Below are positions 1-5,479 of a stretch of 8,983 nucleotides of DNA, piece after piece. Numbering within the stretch: the first letter of the stretch is position 1; each line of letters opens with the position of its first letter. The notes under the pieces were generated by a model that was not told where the DNA came from, did no database searches, and worked only from the letters and a program-made list of their open reading frames with translations. The stretch lies in the NCBI GenBank assembly GCA_021805585.1, contig JAJZEY010000003.1, positions 1 through 8,983 on the forward strand, in the 5' to 3' direction. Source of the stretch: Planctomycetota bacterium. Lineage in GTDB: Bacteria; Planctomycetota; Phycisphaerae; WQYP01. Both the position numbers and the translations under genes were made by a program.

Positions 1-87
1 GTGGCCGATGCACCGTTCTGCCCTTACCCATCCCTTAACCTGAAAGAGTTTAATGCCGCCATTCACACTGTCAAGGATAACGTATAA
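1..87 (+). CDS. Possible 3' end of an upstream gene (partial)
   Basis: The first frame is open from the window edge to a TAA at 85-87 and would encode the last 28 residues of a protein, ending in ..LKEFNAAIHTVKDNV. The composition looks protein-like (an amphipathic helical tail), but 28 residues are too few to assign a family. The frame could be open by chance. If real, the gene runs in the same direction as the BMC operon and ends about 630 bp before its promoter, so it is probably a separate transcription unit. Confidence 0.3.
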   Translation: MADAPFCPYPSLNLKEFNAAIHTVKDNV

Positions 88-104
88 ATCCTGAAATTGG
101 GGGT

Positions 105-373
105 TGCCCGTTTTTATCGGGAAAGCCGCTCTTTTATCCTATCCTTATGTGCTCTATTAAGCCAGGAGGCGAAATCCCGGTGCCGAATGATTCGGCATAT
201 CGGGACACTCTCCAAACTGCTGCTCTGCGTTGCAGCCGCAGCGCTGGGGGGCGGGCGTCTTACCCGCTTCGTCGTCGTCGCTGGAAGGAAAACGGTTTCC
301 AGGGAAATTTTCACGCCGGATGCCCATCTATACTGCACTGGGCGATATTCTCCCTTCCCGATAAAAATGGCCA
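105..373. repeat. Inverted-repeat pair bounding about 270 bp
   Basis: TTTTTATCGGGAA at 111-123 recurs in inverted orientation at 355-367. Allowing two mismatches, the match extends outward to 105-123 and 355-373 (17 of 19). A 13-bp exact inverted match is unlikely by chance in so short a region. The arms enclose 231 bp with no recognisable gene. This could be a small MITE-like element or two related regulatory sites. I found no flanking target-site duplication. Confidence 0.4.
175..205. repeat. Hairpin TGCCGAAT-G-ATTCGGCA with outer TCCCG/CGGGA stem
   Basis: An 8-bp perfect inverted repeat (181-188 and 190-197) with a one-base centre is nested in a second 5-bp stem (175-179 and 201-205), with a small asymmetric internal loop between them. 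No T-tract follows, so it is not a standard terminator. It lies inside the larger inverted-repeat pair at 105-373. Confidence 0.45.
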
Positions 374-522
374 CACCTCGACAAAGTATTCCGCCATTTG
401 GGCAAGGTCGTTGACGGTGAACGCCGAAACTACCCTGGTGTTCACCAGAACCAAGTTATCCATAACCATGATCTCCCGGCTTAAACCTTCAAAATTGATT
501 TCAACGACCACGGTTGGTCACC

Positions 523-601
523 CGTATCCGCGCAATTGGCGAAATCCGCGGTTCATCATAAAACGGACAAGACCGCGGATTTCGCGGATAACGCGGATAC
601 G
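523..601. repeat. Large imperfect inverted repeat, CCGCGGAT-rich hairpin
   Basis: The left arm at 523-551 pairs with 573-601. An outer 10-bp stem (CGTATCCGCG with CGCGGATACG) and an inner 13-bp stem (GCGAAATCCGCGG with CCGCGGATTTCGC) flank a 6-nt by 6-nt internal region, around a 21-nt loop at 552-572. Such long, GC-rich, near-palindromic units outside genes resemble dispersed REP/ERIC-like intergenic repeats. No T-tract follows, so intrinsic termination is unlikely. Confidence 0.7.
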
Positions 602-633
602 CCGGGCAATTGGCCATGTATAAGTGCAATTGG
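532..633. repeat. Three copies of GCAATTGG upstream of the promoter
   Basis: The octamer GCAATTGG, with a palindromic CAATTG core, occurs at 532-539, 606-613 and 626-633. A shortened GCAATT follows at 655-660. The first copy falls in the internal region of the large hairpin and the other copies lie downstream of it. They could be protein-binding sites or part of the repeat unit. No regulator can be named. Confidence 0.4.
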
Positions 634-638
634 TATTT

Positions 639-654
639 CGGTCATTTGCGACCG
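639..654. promoter_or_regulatory. Dyad CGGTC-N6-GACCG, possible upstream binding site
   Basis: Perfect 5-bp half-sites at 639-643 and 650-654 are separated by six bases, placing the dyad about 60-75 bp upstream of the -35 box at 714. Spacing and position would suit a dimeric regulator, perhaps an activator. Short dyads also occur by chance. Confidence 0.3.
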
Positions 655-701
655 GCAATTAAAAATTCTCTAAAGCGAATAATGAAATAATATGAAATGT
701 T

Positions 702-714
702 ATAACCATGTTAT
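702..714. promoter_or_regulatory. Small dyad ATAAC-CAT-GTTAT next to the -35 box
   Basis: A perfect 5-bp inverted repeat with a 3-base centre lies immediately upstream of, and abuts, the -35 element. It sits between the AAATGTT word at 695-701 and the main palindrome, so the region 693-737 is a run of overlapping dyads. It may be an accessory operator. Confidence 0.3.
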
Positions 715-742
715 TGCAAAACATTTCAAAATGTTTTACAAT
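714..742 (+). promoter_or_regulatory. Sigma-70-type promoter of the BMC operon
   Basis: The -35 box TTGCAA (714-719) and -10 box TACAAT (737-742) are separated by exactly 17 bases. The sequence upstream from about 655 is AT-rich and could act as an UP element. The start site would be near 749-751, giving a leader of about 145 nt before pduL. No better promoter is visible between here and pduL, and all downstream genes point the same way. Confidence 0.7.
718..737. promoter_or_regulatory. Perfect 20-bp palindromic operator within the promoter spacer
   Basis: AAAACATTTCAAAATGTTTT consists of 9-bp perfect arms (718-726 and 729-737) around a 2-base centre. It fills the spacer and touches both promoter boxes, so a bound protein should exclude RNA polymerase. 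The core word AAATGTT appears a third time at 695-701, and TGAAATGTT (693-701) forms a second dyad with AACATTTCA (720-728). The DeoR-family protein encoded at 8214-8972 is the obvious candidate ligand, but this pairing is inferred. Confidence 0.6.
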
Positions 743-807
743 ACTTCTAAGTTATGCCGAATGCATGACCTGATGGCTTCAATTAGCCAAACGGCAAAAA
801 CGGCGGC

Positions 808-820
808 CCTGACAGTCAGG
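808..820. repeat. 13-bp palindrome CCTGACAGTCAGG in the leader
   Basis: Perfect 6-bp arms flank a single central A and overlap the first tandem-repeat unit. In RNA this would give a short hairpin (5-bp stem with a 3-nt loop) about 75 nt upstream of the pduL start. No T-tract follows. Confidence 0.35.
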
Positions 821-873
821 CTTACGGTCAGACCTGCGGCCAGACTCCGGGCCAGGCTTATGGACGGACCCCA
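814..873 (+). repeat. Five degenerate 12-nt tandem repeats in the pduL leader
   Basis: Units begin at 814, 826, 838, 850 and 862, with an approximate pattern GGYCAGRCYYMY. Read in the pduL frame they give SQAY, GQTC, GQTP, GQAY and GRTP. The frame is open without interruption into the pduL ATG at 895, but no usable start codon occurs between the stop at 784-786 and that ATG. Several differences between units are silent in this frame (Gly GGT/GGC/GGA, Thr ACC/ACT, Tyr TAC/TAT, Pro CCG/CCA), which hints at past or present coding. Confidence 0.55.
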
Positions 874-894
874 ATTGACGAGGCGAATGCGACT

Positions 895-1584
895 ATGACT
901 GCATTGCAAGGATTGAATCGCAACGAAATTGAAAAGCTGGTGCGCGAATCGTTACGCCAGCGGCTGATGGGTGAAGAACGCACCGTCAAACCAGCCAGCC
1001 ATAACGGGGGGCCTAATCCACTGGTTGTCAATGTATCCGCCCGGCACATGCACGTCTCGCCGGAAGCCCTGGAAACACTGTTCGGTCCCGGTGCTGCGCT
1101 TACAAAACTTAAAGACCTGTATCAGCAGGGCGAATTCGCCAGTGAACAAACGGTGAATCTGATCGGCCCGCGCAGCCGCCTGATTCCCGGCGTCCGCATT
1201 CTCGGGCCGGTCCGCAACTACACCCAGATTGAACTTAGCTATACCGATGGCATTTACATGGGCCTGGAATTACCGCTGCGCATCAGCGGCGATCATCAAG
1301 ACACGCCCGGCATGGTCGTGGTCGGGCCGTATGGCGCGCTGAACATGAAGCAAGGCGTTATCCGCGCCATGCGTCATGTACATATGAACAAAGATGATAT
1401 GGCCCACTACGGCGTCAAAGACGCCGACAATATGAAACTGGCCATTCACGGCCCCTGCGGCATGGTCCTGGACAATGTGCGCGTGCGCGAGCATCCGAAG
1501 GTGAAGCTGGAAGTGCACATTGACACCGATGAAGGCAACGCGTGCGACCTGCAATCCGCTACGCGCATTGAACTGCTTCGCTGA
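895..1584 (+). CDS. pduL: PduL-type phosphotransacylase (BMC-associated)
   Basis: This enzyme transfers the acyl group between CoA and phosphate. In this setting it would convert lactyl-CoA to lactyl-phosphate inside the shell and recycle CoA for the aldehyde dehydrogenase. The 229 residues contain the two PduL half-barrels with their metal-binding signatures: RHMHVS (His51, His53), Glu113 in QIELS, RHVHM (His161, His163) and His208 in EVHIDTDEGNA. TPG (137-139) and the surrounding core also fit the family. Residues about 8-26 (NEIEKLVRESLRQRL..) form an amphipathic helix followed by a loose linker to about 41, a typical N-terminal encapsulation peptide. The ATG at 895 is preceded by GAGG (880-883) at a rather long spacing of 11. 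It is the first gene of the operon, 56 bp before BMC-H1. The frame extends upstream through the tandem repeats without a start codon. Confidence 0.93.
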   Translation: MTALQGLNRNEIEKLVRESLRQRLMGEERTVKPASHNGGPNPLVVNVSARHMHVSPEALETLFGPGAALTKLKDLYQQGEFASEQTVNLIGPRSRLIPGVRILGPVRNYTQIELSYTDGIYMGLELPLRISGDHQDTPGMVVVGPYGALNMKQGVIRAMRHVHMNKDDMAHYGVKDADNMKLAIHGPCGMVLDNVRVREHPKVKLEVHIDTDEGNACDLQSATRIELLR

Positions 1585-1640
1585 CGGCGGACCGGACAGC
1601 GGATGGACATTAATCACACTTTTCTTTTTCAGGAGTTTTT

Positions 1641-1934
1641 ATGGCTCAGGCACTCGGAATGATTGAAACCAAGGGTCTTGTCACGCTGATTGAAGCCAGC
1701 GACGCGGCCCTGAAAGCCGCCAACGTCCAGATGGTCGGCTGGGACAAAGTCGGCTCCGGCATGGTCACCACTTTTCTTACCGGCGATGTGGGCGCGGTGA
1801 AATCCGCCATCGACGCGGCGGCCGAGGCGGCCGGCAAAATCGGTGAAGTGCTGGCGGTCCATGTGATCGCCCGGCCGCATGAGGACCTGGTGAATGTGCT
1901 GCCCAAGCCCAAAGCCGCACCGGTGAAAAAATAA
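1641..1934 (+). CDS. BMC-H shell protein 1 (hexamer)
   Basis: This is a single-BMC-domain shell protein expected to form hexagonal tiles of the compartment facets. It opens with [12 protein letters not shown], has the hexamer-edge lysine in ALKAANVQ and carries the pore loop KVGSG, close to the classic KIGSG. The domain ends near VIARPHEDL. At 97 residues it is about ten longer than the other two BMC-H proteins here because of a Pro/Lys/Ala tail ([11 protein letters not shown]), which probably projects from the tile. AGGAG at 1631-1635 lies 5 bases before the ATG. A 105-bp gap separates it from BMC-H2. Confidence 0.95.
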   Translation: MAQALGMIETKGLVTLIEASDAALKAANVQMVGWDKVGSGMVTTFLTGDVGAVKSAIDAAAEAAGKIGEVLAVHVIARPHEDLVNVLPKPKAAPVKK

Positions 1935-2039
1935 ATAACGCGGGCCTGCGGGCCTGACGATCGGCCGATTCACGGAATCCGCCGGTGTACCGAAACAATC
2001 AAAAGCCGGTATTTTCCGGCACAACAAAGGAATCATATT
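1935..2039 (+). other. Structured gap between BMC-H1 and BMC-H2
   Basis: The 105 nt hold no gene but several fold-back elements: a directly repeated CGGGCCTG, the 10-bp palindrome ATCGGCCGAT (1960-1969), the dyad CGGTGTACCG (1983-1992) and the hairpin GCCGG-TATTTT-CCGGC (2005-2020), which sits just ahead of the BMC-H2 ribosome binding site AAAGGAA (2026-2032). No T-tract follows, so it is more likely an mRNA-stabilising or processing structure than a terminator. Confidence 0.4.
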
Positions 2040-2303
2040 ATGTCTCAGGCACTTGGATTAATTGAAACAAAAGGCCAGACCGGCATTATTGAAGCCACCG
2101 ATGCGATGCTTAAGGCCGCCAACGTCACGCTGGTTAAAAGCATTCAAATCGGCGGGGCCTATGTAACCGTCATCGTCCGCGGCGATGTAGGCTCGGTCAA
2201 GGCGGCTGTGGAAGCCGGTGCGGCCGCAGCGCAGCGGGTCGGCGAACTGGTGGCATCGCATGTCATCGCGCGGCCGAACGAAGGCCTGATTGAAAACTTC
2301 TGA
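2040..2303 (+). CDS. BMC-H shell protein 2 (hexamer), variant pore
   Basis: This is an 87-residue single-BMC-domain protein starting [13 protein letters not shown], with the edge motif MLKAANVT and the end [13 protein letters not shown]. The pore loop reads QIGGA, in place of the KVGSG of BMC-H1. It loses the positive residue and the serine that line the usual pore, so its permeability should differ. AAAGGAA (2026-2032) lies 7 bases before the ATG. It is the middle of three shell paralogues and is followed by the kinase gene after 85 bp. Confidence 0.95.
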   Translation: MSQALGLIETKGQTGIIEATDAMLKAANVTLVKSIQIGGAYVTVIVRGDVGSVKAAVEAGAAAAQRVGELVASHVIARPNEGLIENF

Positions 2304-2388
2304 TCCGTCCCTATCGCACCGCGGCGCGTTTGGTTCCCGGCACACGGGTTGGGGCGCGGCAACGCGTGGCTTTTTTCAGGAATCCGGC

Positions 2389-3570
2389 ATGATTGTTCTG
2401 GTTGCCAACTTAGGCTCCACCAGTTTCAAATACAAGCTCTTTAACATGGCTGATGGTGAAGCCGTGCTCGCGGAAGGTTCAGCCGACCGCATCGGGCTTG
2501 CCTCCAGCACCTGGACCTTTTTCCCCACGGGCGGGGAAAAAGCGACGGGTACGGCGGTTCTGGCGGATCATGGCGCGGCGGTGGAGCTGCAGCTTGAAAA
2601 GCTGGTGGCCGCGGGTGTCATTCCCACCATTGAATCGGTGCAGGCGATCGGCTTTAAGGCCGTGCATGGCGGTCCGCTGGAAGTGGTTCCGGTGGATGAA
2701 AAAGTTCTGGCGGTGATGCAGGAATTTGCTGATGTCGCGCCGGCGCATAATCCGCCCTATATCGCGGCGATGCGCAGTTTCGCCCGCCGCCTGCCCCGCA
2801 CGCCCCAGGTGGCCGCCTTTGAAACGGCATTTCATCAGACCATTCCCGCCCATCGCCAGACCTATGCGATTCCTTACGAATGGACGCACAAACTCGGCAT
2901 CCGGCGATACGGTTTTCATGGAGCTTCACACCGGTATATCTCGGTTCGCATGAAGGAATTGCTGCCCACGGCGGGAAAAATTATTTCATGTCATCTGGGT
3001 GGCAGCTCCAGCATTTGCGCGATTCAGAACGGTAAAAGTGTGGCCAATAGTTTTGGCATGACCGTACAGACCGGTCTGCCGCAGGCGTCGCGCAGTGGAG
3101 ATTTCGACACCTTCGCCCTGCTTAAGCTGCTGGAAAGCGGCCTGACTCTGGAAACAATCTGGAAAAAGCTCGGCAAAGAAGGCGGACTCCTGGGCATCAG
3201 CGGGGTCAGCAGTGACTGCCGGGAAATTGAAGCCGCGGCCAAGGCCGGTAATGCCCGGGCCAGGCTTGCTCTGGATGTTCTGGTGGAATCGGTGCGGCAA
3301 TACATCGGCGCTTACCTGGCGGTACTGGGCGGTGCGGATGCTTTAGTTTTTACCGGTGGCATCGGCCAGCATGCGGCGGACCTTCGCCGCCGGATGATTG
3401 AAGGATTTGAATTCGCCGGAATTATATCCGGCCACAGCGGTGAAAAAAATGCGCGGGGTGAATTTACCCTGCATGCCCCGCAAAGCCGCACTCACATTTG
3501 GGTGCTGCCAACCAACGAGGAATTAATTGTCGCCCGGCAAACGGTGGGCGTGCTTGCCGGCCGGGCGTAA
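2389..3570 (+). CDS. ackA: Acetate-kinase-family acyl kinase (divergent active site)
   Basis: This enzyme is predicted to transfer phosphate from an acyl-phosphate to ADP, probably lactyl-phosphate to lactate plus ATP outside the shell, since no encapsulation helix is visible. The 393 residues match family length. The ATG at 2389 follows AGGAA (2378-2382), and starts further upstream lack family similarity. Conserved ASKHA features are Asn7, Ser10, Ser12 and Lys14 (ANLGSTSFKYK), VHGG (92-95), His120, FHQT (148-151), RRYGFHG (172-178), Arg235 in SRSGD, FTGGIG (321-326) and PTNEE (374-378). Several usually invariant residues differ from the Methanosarcina enzyme as I align it from memory: Arg91 is Lys90, Asp148 is Glu145, Asn211-Gly212 is Gly205-Ser206, and pocket residues Leu122 and Pro232 are Ala119 and Val226. 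It sits between two shell genes. Confidence 0.9.
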   Translation: MIVLVANLGSTSFKYKLFNMADGEAVLAEGSADRIGLASSTWTFFPTGGEKATGTAVLADHGAAVELQLEKLVAAGVIPTIESVQAIGFKAVHGGPLEVVPVDEKVLAVMQEFADVAPAHNPPYIAAMRSFARRLPRTPQVAAFETAFHQTIPAHRQTYAIPYEWTHKLGIRRYGFHGASHRYISVRMKELLPTAGKIISCHLGGSSSICAIQNGKSVANSFGMTVQTGLPQASRSGDFDTFALLKLLESGLTLETIWKKLGKEGGLLGISGVSSDCREIEAAAKAGNARARLALDVLVESVRQYIGAYLAVLGGADALVFTGGIGQHAADLRRRMIEGFEFAGIISGHSGEKNARGEFTLHAPQSRTHIWVLPTNEELIVARQTVGVLAGRA

Positions 3571-3590
3571 CCCGGATTTTGTATTTCTTT
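3561..3590 (+). terminator. Terminator-like hairpin over the ackA stop codon
   Basis: CCGGG (3561-3565) and CCCGG (3571-3575) form a 5-bp all-GC stem whose 5-nt loop CGTAA contains the kinase stop codon. A T-rich run (ATTTTGTATTTCTTTT, 3576-3591) follows. This resembles a weak intrinsic terminator inside the operon, located between the kinase and BMC-H3. The interrupted T-tract argues for partial termination or an RNA-processing site, not a full stop. Confidence 0.35.
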
Positions 3591-3604
3591 TAAAGGAGCC
3601 AGTC

Positions 3605-3868
3605 ATGGCGCAACAGGCAATCGGAGTCATTGAAGCCAAGGGACTTATCGCGGCTGTGGAAGCGGCCGATGCGGCGCTTAAATCCGCCAATGTCCAGTAT
3701 GTCGGCCAGCAGCGCGTGGGCAACGGCATGGTGGCGTTGACCTTCACCGGAGATGTTTCCGCGGTAAAGGCCGCAATTGAAGCCGGTTCAGCCGCCGGCG
3801 GAAAACTTGGCCAGATTGTTTCAACCACGGTTATCGCCCGTCCGCATGAAGACACCGCGAAACTGTAA
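3605..3868 (+). CDS. BMC-H shell protein 3 (hexamer)
   Basis: This is an 87-residue single-BMC-domain protein beginning MAQQAIGVIEAKG, with the edge segment ALKSANVQ and the end [12 protein letters not shown]. The pore loop is RVGNG: arginine replaces the usual lysine and asparagine the usual serine. The start is set by AAAGGAG (3592-3598), 6 bases before the ATG. The longer upstream frame merely overlaps the end of the kinase. It is closer in sequence to BMC-H1 than to BMC-H2, and lies downstream of the kinase and of a terminator-like hairpin. Confidence 0.95.
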   Translation: MAQQAIGVIEAKGLIAAVEAADAALKSANVQYVGQQRVGNGMVALTFTGDVSAVKAAIEAGSAAGGKLGQIVSTTVIARPHEDTAKL

Positions 3869-3901
3869 ATGGAAAACAACGCCACACCAGTAAACCGGCC
3901 C

Positions 3902-3951
3902 GTCCGATCGTGTGATAATTACGTGTGGATCAAATATAGATCGATACGGAC
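3902..3951 (+). other. Long-range stem in the BMC-H3/aldehyde dehydrogenase gap
   Basis: GTCCGATCG (3902-3910) can pair with CGAT-A-CGGAC (3942-3951) with one bulged A, around a 31-nt AT-rich loop. A second small hairpin, CTGAAA-N7-TTTCAG (3961-3979), follows before the ribosome binding site. The 138-bp gap is the longest between genes of the operon, so it may hold a secondary promoter or a regulatory RNA fold. I see no strong -35/-10 pair. Confidence 0.3.
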
Positions 3952-4006
3952 ATGGGCTATCTGAAAATCGGAATTTCAGATTTGAATTTACACGCAGGTG
4001 AATGTC

Positions 4007-5407
4007 ATGGATCAAACCGCTTTGGTTGAATCAGTCGTGCGCCAGGTGCTGGAGCGCCTTGGCGGGGCGGCGAAAGTTCCGGTCTCGGTCCGGCGGTACG
4101 GCATATTTAACAACGTGCCCGACGCTGTGGGTGCCGCGACCGAGGCGCAAAAAAAGCTGGCGCAGGCCGGCATGGATGTGCGCGACGGCATCTGCAAACT
4201 TATCGTCACCATTGCCCGGCGGAATGCCGACCTCTGGGGGCGCATTGAACTGGTAGAAACTAAAGTCGGGCGGCTGGATCATAAAATAGCCAAACTGCAT
4301 CTGCTGGCCAAAGTGCCGGGGGTGGAATTTATCCGCACCGCCGCCCACAGTGGGGACGCGGGCATTACGCTGGACGAAATGGCTCCCTGGGGCGTACTTG
4401 GCGTGGTGACACCGGTAACCCACAGCATCCCGACCCTTAGCGCCAATGCCATTAACATGATCGCCGCCGGAAATGCGCTGGTCTGCAACGCCCACCCCTC
4501 CGGGCATCGCTGTGCGGCCATGGCGGTTAAAACGTATAACGAACAGATAGCCGCCACCTTCGGCATTGATAACCTGATCTGTGTGATTGACCCGCCGACG
4601 CTGGAATCCGCCAATGCGCTCTTTGAACATCCGGATATCGCCATGCTGGTGATTACCGGTGGACCGGCGGTGGCGCGGGCGGCCATGGCCCGGAAGAAGC
4701 GGGCCGTTGTCGGCGGACCGGGCAACCCGCCTGTTGTGGTGGATGAAACCGCTGATCTGGACCGTGCGGCCAGTGGCATTATTGCCGGCGGTGGCTTTGA
4801 CAACAATCTTCTGTGCATCGGTGAAAAAGAAGTATTTGTGGTGGAAAAAGTGTTCGACGCCATGATGCAGGCCATGCGCCGCGCCGGGGCGGTTGAATTA
4901 AATGCCGCGCAAATTGACCAGCTCACAAAAAAGGCCTTTGTATTTAAGGACAACCATTGGGCCGTGCAAAAGGAACTTGTCGGTAAAGACCCTGCGGTTC
5001 TGGCGGCGGCTGCCGGAACCACCTGTCCGGCGGGAACCAGCCTGCTTTTCGGCCAAACGGAGGAATCCAATCCGTTCGTGGCCGAGGAACAGATGATGCC
5101 CTTCGTGCCGTTTGTAAAGGTGCGGAATTTTGATGAAGCACTGGCCCGCGCTGTGGAAAATGAACATGGCTTTGGCCATACCGCCATTATTCATTCCAAC
5201 AATCTGGCCAATATCACACGCATGGGCCGCGTGATGAACACGACTCTGTTTGCGGTAAACGGGCCGAGCACCGCCACCTTGGGAATTGGCGGGCAGGGTT
5301 ACCCAAGTTACACCATCGCCACCCCCACCGGTGAAGGGGTAACCAGTCCACTGACGTTCACCCGTTTTCGCCGCATGGCCATCAGCGGTTCGCTGCATGT
5401 AAGCTGA
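4007..5407 (+). CDS. CoA-acylating aldehyde dehydrogenase (PduP/EutE-like, BMC lumen)
   Basis: This enzyme oxidises an aldehyde to acyl-CoA with NAD+. In this pathway that means L-lactaldehyde to lactyl-CoA. Residues 1-20 (MDQTALVESVVRQVLERLGG) are a textbook encapsulation helix, followed by a short linker to about 30. The Rossmann and catalytic parts follow: VLGVVTPVTHSIPTL (130-144), NAINMIAAGNALVCNAHPS (147-165), TGGP (217-220), and the catalytic Cys270 in GGFDNNLLCIGEKEVF. GHTAIIHSNN near the C-terminus is also typical. The 466-residue length fits PduP/EutE. A GTG at 3998 is in frame, but AGGTGA (3996-4001) overlaps it and sits 5 bases before the ATG at 4007, so the ATG is chosen. The RpiB-like gene follows 72 bp downstream. 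Confidence 0.95.
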   Translation: MDQTALVESVVRQVLERLGGAAKVPVSVRRYGIFNNVPDAVGAATEAQKKLAQAGMDVRDGICKLIVTIARRNADLWGRIELVETKVGRLDHKIAKLHLLAKVPGVEFIRTAAHSGDAGITLDEMAPWGVLGVVTPVTHSIPTLSANAINMIAAGNALVCNAHPSGHRCAAMAVKTYNEQIAATFGIDNLICVIDPPTLESANALFEHPDIAMLVITGGPAVARAAMARKKRAVVGGPGNPPVVVDETADLDRAASGIIAGGGFDNNLLCIGEKEVFVVEKVFDAMMQAMRRAGAVELNAAQIDQLTKKAFVFKDNHWAVQKELVGKDPAVLAAAAGTTCPAGTSLLFGQTEESNPFVAEEQMMPFVPFVKVRNFDEALARAVENEHGFGHTAIIHSNNLANITRMGRVMNTTLFAVNGPSTATLGIGGQGYPSYTIATPTGEGVTSPLTFTRFRRMAISGSLHVS

Positions 5408-5479
5408 CCGCGGAAAATAAGAGGGAATAAACGTCACGCCGCAGCTGAAGAATCGCCGCGGCAAAACAGGAGTTGCCGG

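Larger units (their letters stand above)
88..713. other. Non-coding, repeat-rich region upstream of the operon
   Basis: I see no convincing gene here. The open frames overlap each other on both strands, lack good ribosome binding sites and encode Arg/Ser/Pro-rich translations typical of chance frames. The most protein-like is the 66-codon minus-strand frame at 311-511, but it has only a GTG start and no clear Shine-Dalgarno. The stretch holds several inverted repeats, listed separately. It becomes distinctly AT-rich from about 655 on, as expected just upstream of a strong promoter. Confidence 0.6.

Noticed and set aside
311..511. 66-codon minus-strand frame with a fairly protein-like composition
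   Set aside because: It begins at GTG with an in-frame stop three codons upstream, shows no Shine-Dalgarno and no recognised family, and overlaps open frames on the other strand. It may be a relic but is not supported as a gene.
692..898. 68-codon open frame across the promoter and leader, overlapping the pduL start
   Set aside because: Its ATG lies upstream of the proposed -35 box, it has no ribosome binding site, and its Arg-rich translation comes from the 12-nt repeats read in the wrong frame.
2290..2388. 33-codon upstream extension of the kinase frame
   Set aside because: It overlaps the end of BMC-H2, has no family similarity, and a good AGGAA site sets the start at 2389 just before the conserved VLVANLGS strand.
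4279..5187. 302-codon minus-strand frame opposite the aldehyde dehydrogenase
   Set aside because: The plus strand encodes a full, motif-complete enzyme here. The antisense translation is Ala/Ser/Arg-rich low-complexity sequence typical of a shadow frame.
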